Notes under the pieces: model-generated
The model's database searches: none
The model's input: the letters and a program-made list of their open reading frames with translations, nothing else
Told to the model about the DNA's origin: nothing
Made by a program: the position numbers and the translations under genes
Shown here: positions 22,290-29,928 of the stretch, one piece after another
How the letters are laid out: each line of letters starts with the position of its first letter
How positions within the stretch are numbered: the first letter of the stretch is position 1
Assembly: GCF_000785555.1 (NCBI RefSeq)
Contig: NZ_CP009129.1
Coordinates: 2,480,001-2,544,000, forward strand
Reading direction: 5' to 3'
DNA: 64,000 nt
Source: Planococcus sp. PAMC 21323
Lineage (GTDB): Bacteria > Bacillota > Bacilli > Bacillales_A > Planococcaceae

Positions 22290-22386
22290 CGCGATATCCC
22301 CCTTGTATTGTGTGTATTCAAAAATAACTTACTCAAAGTTTACGTGAATGACTCTAACTTGTCGATACTATGTTCTATATTAAAAT

Positions 22387-22403
22387 ATGAATGAGCATTC
22401 AGT
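22387..22403. promoter_or_regulatory. FadR/TetR-type operator upstream of fadF
   Basis: The perfect palindrome TGAATG-AG-CATTCA (22388-22401) lies in the fadF upstream region. Read on the minus strand it is GACTGAATGCTCATTCAT, which matches the site at the thiolase promoter in 15 of the first 17 positions when Y/R alternatives are allowed. It is also close to the FadR box of Bacillus (TGAATGANTANTCATTCA). Confidence 0.7.
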
Positions 22404-22461
22404 CAACCTAAATATAAAAGAGAATGTAAATTCCATTGCATGCTCGAGCACTAAATAAATA

Positions 22462-22490
22462 AAGCAGTATCCCATTATAGGATACTGCTT
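22462..22490 (-). terminator. intrinsic terminator of the cobalamin cluster
   Basis: An 11-bp perfect stem AAGCAGTATCC with its complement and a 7-base loop lies just beyond the last gene of the cobalamin run. The minus-strand tail is TATTTATTTA. Confidence 0.75.
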
Positions 22491-22495
22491 AGACT

Positions 22496-23173
22496 TTACT
22501 CAAATTCGACTAAATACAAATGATCTCCAAAATATTGCTGTGCTCGCTCTACATTTTTGTGTTGCACACCCACTAAAACACAAGTTGCAGGCCCGCCAGA
22601 TTTTTTTAGATCAAGTGCGCTTGAAATTTTCACTGACCACTTTATTAGCAATTTGAATTCTTCCGCAATACCTTTTGAACCAACTGGCCAAATTTGTTCG
22701 ACTAAAGATAAGTCGAGTGCCTTTTTAAGTAAAGCTAGATTGGCCGTTTGATCTACTCTAGTCAATACTTCTGGGCCAATTAAAGGGACGCCATAAACAA
22801 ACCATTGCAAAGACTCAACAGACATTGGTTTCCGCAACTCTTTGCCGATCATTGTAACAGCGATACCCGATTGCTTAGTAAGCATATTGGTTTCAGTACT
22901 CCCAGAAATTGCTGGAAGAGCTAATTGCGTTTCTGCAAAAAGCTCGGTAATTCCTTCGACATACTGATTCCAACTAGAAGCTCCACTGAAATTGTGAATG
23001 AGTACTGCTTGTGGTTCGCTACCTGCTGCCCATTGCTCAAGCAAGGCCACACGTGCCGCAAATTTTGCTGTAACAGCATCAGGAACTTGTAAAACATCTT
23101 GTTCTTTCTCGCCAATTGCTGCTGAATTATCTGAAGTGATGACAAATCCATCAATCAATAGTTCATGACGCAT
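22496..23173 (-). CDS. cblS: putative alpha-ribazole kinase (CblS-like)
   Basis: A 225-residue protein with a PurM/AIR-synthetase-like start (FVITSDNSAAIGEKEQDVLQVPDAVTAKF in pieces near residues 8-36). In Listeria and Geobacillus the CblS protein of this fold phosphorylates alpha-ribazole, which then joins the corrinoid nucleotide loop. It overlaps the CblT-like transporter gene by 11 bases, the pairing known for cblT-cblS. An in-frame GTG at 23188 exists, but GAGGG is spaced for the ATG at 23173. Assignment rests on fold recognition by eye and context, so an ATP-binding protein of other function is possible. Confidence 0.65.
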   Translation of the reverse strand: MRHELLIDGFVITSDNSAAIGEKEQDVLQVPDAVTAKFAARVALLEQWAAGSEPQAVLIHNFSGASSWNQYVEGITELFAETQLALPAISGSTETNMLTKQSGIAVTMIGKELRKPMSVESLQWFVYGVPLIGPEVLTRVDQTANLALLKKALDLSLVEQIWPVGSKGIAEEFKLLIKWSVKISSALDLKKSGGPATCVLVGVQHKNVERAQQYFGDHLYLVEFE

Positions 23174-23645
23174 TTCTTGAACCCTCACTTATCTTCAAAA
23201 CATAAGGCATCAATAGAGCAGCTACTGCAGCATTAATCGATGCCGCAATTAATAACGCAGGAACAGAAGCATAAAAAAATGCGGGTGACAGGAGGAAGTA
23301 AAACGGCACTGCTGCCAACACTCCGTTACCAATGATGAATGCAGCCCATTTCAACCAACGCTTTCCAGCATGATGCAGTTTTGCAAAAAGCCATACGACT
23401 GCCCACATTTCTACTGCAATAAGTAGGTGAAACGGTCCGAGTGGCAAACCCCCGAATGATGCCGATAATAAATGACCAAATGCCGCAATAGTACCGGCGA
23501 GCGGTGCTGTAAAAAACAGCACTGCTAAGAGTGCCGGCATCGCATCTAGCGCAATTGATGCGATACCTAGTGGGATTTTAATCATTCCACCAATTGCAGA
23601 TAAGCTAATGAATAATGCCGCTAACGCTAGTTTTCTAGTCGTCAT
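23163..23645 (-). CDS. cblT: ECF transporter S component for alpha-ribazole (CblT-like)
   Basis: A 160-residue, five- to six-helix membrane protein resembling ECF substrate-binding subunits. The patterns ALDAMPALLAVLFFTAPLAG and HLLSASFGGLPLGPFH recall the CblT subfamily that imports alpha-ribazole. The usable start is the ATG at 23645, one base after the adenosyltransferase stop, with GGTGAG upstream. A longer in-frame extension would overlap that gene and lacks support. Energising ATPase and T subunits are not encoded here, as expected for group II ECF systems. Confidence 0.7.
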   Translation of the reverse strand: MTTRKLALAALFISLSAIGGMIKIPLGIASIALDAMPALLAVLFFTAPLAGTIAAFGHLLSASFGGLPLGPFHLLIAVEMWAVVWLFAKLHHAGKRWLKWAAFIIGNGVLAAVPFYFLLSPAFFYASVPALLIAASINAAVAALLMPYVLKISEGSRNAS

Positions 23646-23646
23646 C

Positions 23647-24237
23647 TTACTCACCCGTTTTTTTGCTACGTCCGCCGTTTTTAAATACTTTCGCACTGCG
23701 AACATATTCGTTATCCGGCACGCTAGCACGCGAGTTGACTACGCGTGAAGCTGCGAATAAATAATCCGACAACCGGTTTAAATAACGTTGAACTACTTGT
23801 GGGAAATCTTCTCCAGATTTCATCAACGTAACTGTTTGTCTTTCAGCACGACGTGTAATTGTACGCGCAATGTGGAGCGTTGCAGCAGCTGGAGTTCCTC
23901 CAGGCAATATAAAACGTTCAAGAAGTGGTGGTTCTTCCATCAATTCATCAATTCGTTTTTCTAGAACTTCTACTGGTTCTTCTGTCATTTTATAATTCGG
24001 CTCTTTACGAACATCTGCCAAATCTCCACCACAATCAAATAATTCGTTTTGAATGGCTTCTAAATCTTCCAGTAAATCTGCATAAGTTTCAGGTGCCAAT
24101 TCAGTCATCGCTTTGCCTATAAATGAATTGACTTCATCAATTGTTCCGTATGCTTCAACGCGTGGTGCATCTTTGTCTGTACGCGCTCCGATTAAACTTG
24201 TTTGTCCTTTGTCCCCTGTTTTCGTGTAAATCTTCAT
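23647..24237 (-). CDS. pduO: cob(I)alamin adenosyltransferase, PduO type
   Basis: A 196-residue PduO-type ATP:cob(I)alamin adenosyltransferase that makes the Co-adenosyl bond. The N-terminus MKIYTKTGDKGQTSLIG is the family's ATP-binding signature, and the C-terminal helix block RRAERQTVTL...RYLNRLSDYLF carries the corrinoid pocket. The ATG at 24237 overlaps the stop of the upstream CobU-like gene as ATGA. The product coenzyme is the form needed by IcmF. Confidence 0.92.
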   Translation of the reverse strand: MKIYTKTGDKGQTSLIGARTDKDAPRVEAYGTIDEVNSFIGKAMTELAPETYADLLEDLEAIQNELFDCGGDLADVRKEPNYKMTEEPVEVLEKRIDELMEEPPLLERFILPGGTPAAATLHIARTITRRAERQTVTLMKSGEDFPQVVQRYLNRLSDYLFAASRVVNSRASVPDNEYVRSAKVFKNGGRSKKTGE

Positions 24238-24641
24238 CCTTGATCCGCCCCTTTTATCGTTTGTGGAATACCGTACCAAATTCGTGTAATTTGCTGTGCT
24301 TCCGTAAATAAAAATTGATACAACCGGCCAACAAGGTCGCGCATTTCACGCTCGATCCGCTCTGTCGGCACGATGCCTCGGTTCAAATCTGTTAACACCC
24401 AGATTTGTTGCGATGAATTGTAGTGTAGTGTTTCTTTGATTTGCTCTACAATTTGCTGTTCTGTTAAGCCTTGTTCGAGCTCTTTTTTTACCCAATGCTC
24501 TACTCCGGCGATTACCATTATCGAATCATCGACAATCGCTTGTGGCAATACGCCTTCATACCAAGATGCTTTTTCATTTTGTATCAAATTTTTCACATAT
24601 TGTCGTTTGCCGTTAAAGGCTCCACCGAAAACGATGTGCAT
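24234..24641 (-). CDS. short CobU-like nucleotide-binding protein
   Basis: A 135-residue protein with GGAFNGKRQY near its start (P-loop-like position of CobU) and a C-terminal RIWYGIPQTIKG that resembles the CobU ending. A normal CobU (182 residues) is also encoded at 27,379-27,927. The short form lacks most of the central guanylyltransferase region, including the histidine block ERHQLDR. It is intact, overlaps both neighbours and so looks maintained, not decayed. Its function is unknown; a nucleotide-binding partner in loop assembly is one guess. Confidence 0.65.
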   Translation of the reverse strand: MHIVFGGAFNGKRQYVKNLIQNEKASWYEGVLPQAIVDDSIMVIAGVEHWVKKELEQGLTEQQIVEQIKETLHYNSSQQIWVLTDLNRGIVPTERIEREMRDLVGRLYQFLFTEAQQITRIWYGIPQTIKGADQG

Positions 24642-25177
24642 AATGCCCGCTCCTCAAACGCTTGGCGACTTTGCCAAATTAACGTATGGCAGCCTCCGTG
24701 TAGCGCAATTTGATCTTGAAATTTCTCACCTAAAGCTTGTGCGATTAAATAACGAATCGGTCCTCCGTGAAGAACTAATGTAACTTTTTTGCCAATTGGT
24801 ATTTTCCGCATGCCTCGCTCAACTCGCTCCGCCATGTCTTTTAAACTTTCACCACTAGGCGGGCTAATGTTCCAAGGATCGTCTATCCAGTCGCGATAAT
24901 GTTGTATTTCTTTTAACTGTTCATAGGTTTTCATTTCCCATTGGCCGAAATGACATTCTCGCAAATCTCTATTTGCCCGGTAAACTGCATCTGGGAACAA
25001 TTTAGCTGCGGTTTCTCGACACCGCTTTAAATCACTGCCCATAACTTCTTTTATCTGCAAATCAGGTTGAGCATCGAATGGCAAAACCGATTCATCGGTC
25101 CAGCCAATATAACGTTTTTGCTCGTTTCCTCGTGTTGGAGCATGGCGAATTAAACGAAGAACAAAAGAATTATCCAT
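24593..25177 (-). CDS. cobC: alpha-ribazole phosphatase, histidine phosphatase family
   Basis: A 194-residue histidine phosphatase with the catalytic RHAPT motif (His12) and the second histidine in LVLHGGPIRYL. In the cobalamin cluster this fits CobC, which removes phosphate from alpha-ribazole-5'-phosphate or adenosylcobalamin-5'-phosphate. The ATG at 25177 has GGAGTGGAG upstream and overlaps cobS by 28 bases. A longer upstream reading frame lies inside cobS and is discarded. The 3' end overlaps the next gene by 49 bases. Confidence 0.85.
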   Translation of the reverse strand: MDNSFVLRLIRHAPTRGNEQKRYIGWTDESVLPFDAQPDLQIKEVMGSDLKRCRETAAKLFPDAVYRANRDLRECHFGQWEMKTYEQLKEIQHYRDWIDDPWNISPPSGESLKDMAERVERGMRKIPIGKKVTLVLHGGPIRYLIAQALGEKFQDQIALHGGCHTLIWQSRQAFEERALCTSFSVEPLTANDNM

Positions 25178-25920
25178 AATAAAATCTCCACTCCTTCCAC
25201 ATACGCACCAAGCAAATCTCCCGTCACGCCACCAAAGTTGCGGATACACCAAGCGCGGTAAAACCATGTAAATCCTATTAAAAAGATGATTATGATAATA
25301 ACCGCTAAAAAAGGCGTACTCCAAACAAGTAGCATGAAGCTAAAAACAAATGCTGCGATGGCGACAAGCCTCAATTTATCATGGCTAACTCGTTGCTGAA
25401 AAAAGGCAGCTACGCCATCTGGCTTTGCCGATTTTGTAAAACTAAACAAAGCCAATAAGCCAATTCGCGAAAACACAGGTATCAATAAAACCCATAACAG
25501 TGATACTTCATTAATGATTTCAGCCACAAGAATGATTTTTCCCACAATGGCCATTACTAACACCATCGTACCAAAAGCACCGATTCGTGGGTCGCCCATA
25601 ATCGCCAAACGCTTGTCACGGTCTTGATAAGAAAAGTAAGCATCTCCGGTATCTGCCAATCCGTCCATATGCAATCCACCGGTCAATGCAATTCCAATCA
25701 AAACCACTATAAAACCGATTATTAATGAACTACTATCTGTCGCATCACGCAATAACCAAACAATAGTTGCCATTATGCTACCAAATAATAGCCCTAGTAT
25801 AGGGAGCATCCCATACATGACCGTAATGTATTTTTTCTCCATCGGAAATTGTTTATGGACTGGAATCACAGAGAAAAATTGAAGTGCCAATAGAAATCCG
25901 ATCTTTAACTGGCGTGTCAT
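25150..25920 (-). CDS. cobS: cobalamin (5'-phosphate) synthase
   Basis: CobS joins adenosyl-GDP-cobinamide to alpha-ribazole (phosphate) at the membrane. The 256-residue protein has six or seven hydrophobic segments and the family block GGLHMDGLADTGDAYF followed by DPRIGAFG. The start codon overlaps the cobQ stop as ATGA, and the 3' end overlaps cobC. Together with CobU, CbiB and CobC it completes the nucleotide-loop pathway. Confidence 0.93.
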   Translation of the reverse strand: MTRQLKIGFLLALQFFSVIPVHKQFPMEKKYITVMYGMLPILGLLFGSIMATIVWLLRDATDSSSLIIGFIVVLIGIALTGGLHMDGLADTGDAYFSYQDRDKRLAIMGDPRIGAFGTMVLVMAIVGKIILVAEIINEVSLLWVLLIPVFSRIGLLALFSFTKSAKPDGVAAFFQQRVSHDKLRLVAIAAFVFSFMLLVWSTPFLAVIIIIIFLIGFTWFYRAWCIRNFGGVTGDLLGAYVEGVEILLWIILLFFV

Positions 25921-27374
25921 AGGCTTGCCTCCATTATTTCTGTGACTTTCTTCCAGTCTAAATAATTTTTCACATGTTTTGCCCAGCTATCAATAGGATC
26001 TTCCCTTTTTTCATGTGCAGGTAACGGTAAGTTTTTCTGTTTGCGAATCGGCGCTAAAAATGCAGCTCGGCAGCTTGGGTTACGGAAAAATCCGTGTAGA
26101 TGCGTACCCATTACCCGATTATAGCAATAACCTTCTCCCGAGTTTCCACAATCGATTAAAGAATGTTCGACTCCTGATACTTGGCCATGATGAATTTCAT
26201 AGCCGCTCACTTGGACTTCTAAACTTCCGAATTTCACTTTTCCTTTTTGACGTTGAACCGTTTTTTCTTTTTCAAAAAGGACATGCATATTTGGCACCAA
26301 ACTAAAGCCCGCTTCGGCTATTACTGCAACACCATCATGTCCCTCGGGATCTGATAAAGTTTCAGCAAACATTTGATAACCACCACATAAGCCGACCACC
26401 CATGTATCAGCTGTTAATGATTTCAACTTTTCTCCAAGCCCCTGCTTTTTCCAATAGCGCAAATCCGCAATGGTGCTTTTTGTGCCTGGCACCAATAAAA
26501 TATCAGGTTGTCCAATTTCTTCTACAGTTTCTACCCAACGAATCGAAACATCTGGCTCGGTTAAAAACGGCTCAATATCGGTGAAGTTGGATACGTAAGG
26601 ATGCTTACAAACCACTAAATCAATTGCGCCTTCAATAGCAGATTGCTGTTGCACCACTCCGACTCCGAGAGAATCTTCTTGCTCGATTTCGTGACTGTCC
26701 ATATAAGGGATAACGCCAAGTACCGGAATGCCTGTATACGATTCTAAAAACTTCACGCCGTCTTCAAAAAGCTTGGCATCTCCTCTGAATTTATTGATGA
26801 TCAAGCCTTTTATACGCTCTTTTTCTGGCACTAACGCGAGCGTTCCAACAATTGATGCAAAGACGCCGCCACGTTCAATATCTGCTACTAAGATTACCGG
26901 AACATCTGCCCGCTTTGCCACTGTCATATTGACCAGTTCGCGGTCGTTTAAATTCATTTCGGCGGGACTGCCCGCTCCTTCAATAACTAAATGGGTGAAG
27001 CTTTCTGCTAAATTGGTCAGTGCTTGATCAATTGCTTGTAATCCTTGTTCGTAAAATTGTGCTCGGTAGTCCATGCCGTCCATTGTTTCGAGGTGTTTAC
27101 CAAACAACACCACTTGTGATTTCATGCCGCTTTCAGGCTTTAATAAAATAGGATTCATATCGACAGTGGCGATCGTGCGAGCTGCTTCTGCCTGTACACC
27201 TTGCGCGCGACCAATTTCTTCGCCAGACACCGTCACATAGGAGTTGTTCGACATGTTTTGTGATTTAAAAGGAGAGACTTTCACACCTTCATCCGAAAGA
27301 ATTCGGCAAAATGCCGTACAAAGCATACTTTTTCCAACATCTGAAGAAGTTCCTTGAATCATTATTCCTCGCAT
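25917..27374 (-). CDS. cobQ: cobyric acid synthase
   Basis: CobQ/CbiP amidates the b, d, e and g side chains of adenosylcobyrinic acid diamide with glutamine and ATP. The 485-residue protein has an N-terminal P-loop-like GTSSDVGKS at 8-16 and a C-terminal glutaminase domain with nucleophile Cys in VVGLCGGYQMF. The ATG at 27374 follows GGAAGTGAG. A start 30 bases upstream would overlap cobU. Presence of CobQ without corrin-ring genes suggests salvage of less amidated corrinoids or a remnant of a once complete pathway. Confidence 0.93.
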   Translation of the reverse strand: MRGIMIQGTSSDVGKSMLCTAFCRILSDEGVKVSPFKSQNMSNNSYVTVSGEEIGRAQGVQAEAARTIATVDMNPILLKPESGMKSQVVLFGKHLETMDGMDYRAQFYEQGLQAIDQALTNLAESFTHLVIEGAGSPAEMNLNDRELVNMTVAKRADVPVILVADIERGGVFASIVGTLALVPEKERIKGLIINKFRGDAKLFEDGVKFLESYTGIPVLGVIPYMDSHEIEQEDSLGVGVVQQQSAIEGAIDLVVCKHPYVSNFTDIEPFLTEPDVSIRWVETVEEIGQPDILLVPGTKSTIADLRYWKKQGLGEKLKSLTADTWVVGLCGGYQMFAETLSDPEGHDGVAVIAEAGFSLVPNMHVLFEKEKTVQRQKGKVKFGSLEVQVSGYEIHHGQVSGVEHSLIDCGNSGEGYCYNRVMGTHLHGFFRNPSCRAAFLAPIRKQKNLPLPAHEKREDPIDSWAKHVKNYLDWKKVTEIMEASL

Positions 27375-27378
27375 GTTC

Positions 27379-27927
27379 TCACTTCCTTCTAAATGCCAGA
27401 CCATTTTCCATTTCGATTGCTTTATCCGCTCTTTCTACAAGCCACATGTGAATTTTTCCAAGCCACGCTTGGTATCGTTCGTCTCGCACAAAATCATCGA
27501 GCACTTCATTCGAAACAATAGTCAATAAATCAACGGTATTTAGCATTTGCTCAATTGTCTTTTGCAAGTGGCTCCATTTCGCTTCCATACAGCCAGCTTT
27601 ATCCGCACATATATTATTCGTTTCCCAACCTTCGTATAATTCATTGGCGAGCCATGTCGTCACACAATCCCATAACACTAAGTCATGCGGTTGCATTTTT
27701 TCGATCGCCTTTTCCATGTGATTTGCTTGTTCGATGGTAAACCAGTCGTCTTGCAAGCGATCGAGTTGATGACGCTCAATCCGTTCTTTCATTTCCTTAT
27801 CGTGAGCTTGTCCACTTGCGATATACACTTTACGGGTCGCGCCAAATGTGCGGACAATCGTTTCGGCATAAGCACTTTTGCCACTGCGTACGCCTCCGCT
27901 AATAAAAACTAACTGACCTCGAGCCAT
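27379..27927 (-). CDS. cobU: adenosylcobinamide kinase / guanylyltransferase
   Basis: CobU phosphorylates adenosylcobinamide and converts the phosphate to the GDP form. The 182-residue protein has the P-loop GGVRSGKS at 11-18 and the guanylylation-region motif ERHQLDR, followed by DLVLWDCVTTWLANEL. It lies four bases before cobQ and overlaps the end of cobD by 19 bases. A shorter paralogue is encoded at 24,234-24,641. Confidence 0.93.
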   Translation of the reverse strand: MARGQLVFISGGVRSGKSAYAETIVRTFGATRKVYIASGQAHDKEMKERIERHQLDRLQDDWFTIEQANHMEKAIEKMQPHDLVLWDCVTTWLANELYEGWETNNICADKAGCMEAKWSHLQKTIEQMLNTVDLLTIVSNEVLDDFVRDERYQAWLGKIHMWLVERADKAIEMENGLAFRRK

Positions 27928-28988
27928 TCGCTTATCGCCTCCCGAAGTTTTTCCATATAGTCAGATGATTTCATGCCGATTCGAAACCACTGGCCATCCA
28001 TTCCTTGAAAAGATTCGGTATGACGAAGGACAATCCCTTTTTTCAAAAGGTCTGTAAAAAATGCAGTGGCATTTTTGGATTTAGGCAACTTAAATGACAT
28101 GAAATTCACCGCAGATTTTGTTGTCTCACAATGGTGCATTGTTAAAAACCGTTGCATCTTTTCTCGCTCATCTGTTGCTGCTTTGATCACTTTTTCGCGA
28201 TAATCACTTTGCTTTAAACAATCTGCGCCGATTGTTGCGGACAGCGCATTAACGTTCCAATGCGCAGCTCCACTTTTTAATTGTTTGATTGTCTCTTTCT
28301 GACTGACTACATAACCGAGACGCAGACCTGGAATCGCATACATTTTGGTCATGGAACGAACGACAATAACATTTGGAAATCTGTTTAAAAATGGTATGAA
28401 AGAAGCTTCTTCACCGATAAAATCGATAAACGCTTCATCAAGCACGAGTTCACAACCGTGATCTAGACACGTTTTCGCGATATGTTGAAGCATTTCAATA
28501 TGTATGAATACACCCGTTGGATTATGCGGATTGCATATGTAGATTGCAGCACATCCCGGTATAGCATTCCGGACATTTTCGAGTGTTAATGTCCAATCGG
28601 TTTTTGATTGCAATTGAATCGCCTTAACCTCAACATTCTCCGCTTCCAAGGTTTGGCGGTATTCCGAAAAGGCTGGCTCGATTAAAACTATTTGTTGATT
28701 TCTATACCTTCTAGCCAACCAAGTAAAAACTTCAGCTGCTCCGTTTCCTACAGCTATTTGGTCCACACCGACATGATGAAAAGATGCCGCAGACGAACGA
28801 AAAGGTTCACCATCTGGATCTGGATAAGAACCGATTAATGGATACATTTCCGACCATTGATCTTTTAAAAACGCAGGTGGACCAAATGGGTGGACATTTT
28901 CACTAAAATCCAAAATCTGTTCGGGTGGGCTGATGCCTGCTTGTTTATATAAGCGCAGTGGATTGGCTCCGTGATTAGGTAATTCCAA
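27909..28988 (-). CDS. cobD: threonine-phosphate decarboxylase
   Basis: CobD makes (R)-1-amino-2-propanol phosphate, the linker of the nucleotide loop, from L-threonine phosphate. This 359-residue PLP enzyme resembles histidinol-phosphate aminotransferase. It has the NPHNPTG motif at 153-159, DEAFIDF near 184-190, and the PLP lysine Lys215 in SMTKMYAIPGLR. Its location between cbiB and cobU separates it from HisC. Genes on both sides overlap it. Confidence 0.92.
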   Translation of the reverse strand: MELPNHGANPLRLYKQAGISPPEQILDFSENVHPFGPPAFLKDQWSEMYPLIGSYPDPDGEPFRSSAASFHHVGVDQIAVGNGAAEVFTWLARRYRNQQIVLIEPAFSEYRQTLEAENVEVKAIQLQSKTDWTLTLENVRNAIPGCAAIYICNPHNPTGVFIHIEMLQHIAKTCLDHGCELVLDEAFIDFIGEEASFIPFLNRFPNVIVVRSMTKMYAIPGLRLGYVVSQKETIKQLKSGAAHWNVNALSATIGADCLKQSDYREKVIKAATDEREKMQRFLTMHHCETTKSAVNFMSFKLPKSKNATAFFTDLLKKGIVLRHTESFQGMDGQWFRIGMKSSDYMEKLREAISEWLEVS

Positions 28989-29928
28989 GTAAAATTCCCC
29001 CTAACGCAAATAATATAAAAAACCCAATTGTTACTTTCTGCATATGTCTAATTGCCTCTTTAATATGATGTGCTTCAAGTTGGTAAATCGGACTTCCCAT
29101 TAACGCACGATGCGATGTAACGCCGCGGTACCGATTTGTTCCACCTAATTCAACACCTAATTGAACAGCCGTTGCCGCCTCTAACCAGCCACTGTTTGGA
29201 CTTGGATGCTTAGGTGCATCTTGTAACCAAATTCCAAGACGCTGACGTAATGATCGTGTTTGATGACTTTTTGTTAGAACGATCAGTAAAAACCCTGTTA
29301 TGCGACTTGGTATAAAATTCAAGACATCATCTGCTTTTGCAGATGCAAATCCAAAGTCCCTAAACTCGTCATTTTTGTAACCGACCATTGAATCGAGTGT
29401 ATTAACGGCTTTGTATAGCCACAAACCTGGTGCCCCAAGTAAAAACGCCCAAAATAATGGGGCTGTTACGCCATCACTCGTATTTTCAGATACCGTTTCG
29501 ACAACGCCACGCGTAATCTCACTTTCATCTAATCCATCTGTGTCTCTTCCAACAATCCATGATAATTTCTCACGTGCCAAGTCCATATTTTGATCGACAA
29601 GGGGCTGATAAACATCCATCGCTGCATCTTTCAGCCCTTTTTGTGCCAGTCCTGATGCGATTAACAACGCTTCTATCGCAACACCGAATACCGGATTGAT
29701 CGAGTAAGCTAAATAGACAATGCCATATACAATTAAGAAGACCGCAATCGCAATCGTTATAAGTAGTAAAAACCCGTTTTGGAATGTATTTTTTCCCCGA
29801 TTCCAACGATTGGTTAATTTTTTTATTGCAGTCCCAATCCAACGAACCGGATGCGGCCAATTAGGTGGATCTCCAACAATGCGGTCAATAACGATTCCTA
29901 AAAAAATTGCTATTAGATGTAACATCAT
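28975..29928 (-). CDS. cbiB: adenosylcobinamide-phosphate synthase
   Basis: CbiB attaches aminopropanol phosphate to adenosylcobyric acid at the membrane. The 317-residue protein starts with DRIVGDPPNWPHPVRWIG and contains the block VETVSENTSDGVTAPLFWA followed by AVNTLDSMVGYKN, all typical. Several hydrophobic helices are visible. The start overlaps the stop of the btuD-cbiZ gene (ATGA type), and the 3' end overlaps cobD by 14 bases. Confidence 0.93.
   Translation of the reverse strand: MMLHLIAIFLGIVIDRIVGDPPNWPHPVRWIGTAIKKLTNRWNRGKNTFQNGFLLLITIAIAVFLIVYGIVYLAYSINPVFGVAIEALLIASGLAQKGLKDAAMDVYQPLVDQNMDLAREKLSWIVGRDTDGLDESEITRGVVETVSENTSDGVTAPLFWAFLLGAPGLWLYKAVNTLDSMVGYKNDEFRDFGFASAKADDVLNFIPSRITGFLLIVLTKSHQTRSLRQRLGIWLQDAPKHPSPNSGWLEAATAVQLGVELGGTNRYRGVTSHRALMGSPIYQLEAHHIKEAIRHMQKVTIGFFILFALGGILLGIT

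Noticed and set aside
23163-23729. Longer start of the CblT-like gene
   Set aside because: It would overlap pduO by more than 80 bases. The ATG at 23645 has a ribosome binding site and starts at a typical ECF S-component N-terminus.
24593-24641. Frameshift between cobC and the CobU-like gene
   Set aside because: Both proteins have complete, family-like ends. A 49-base overlap fits the tight packing of this cluster, in which most neighbours overlap.
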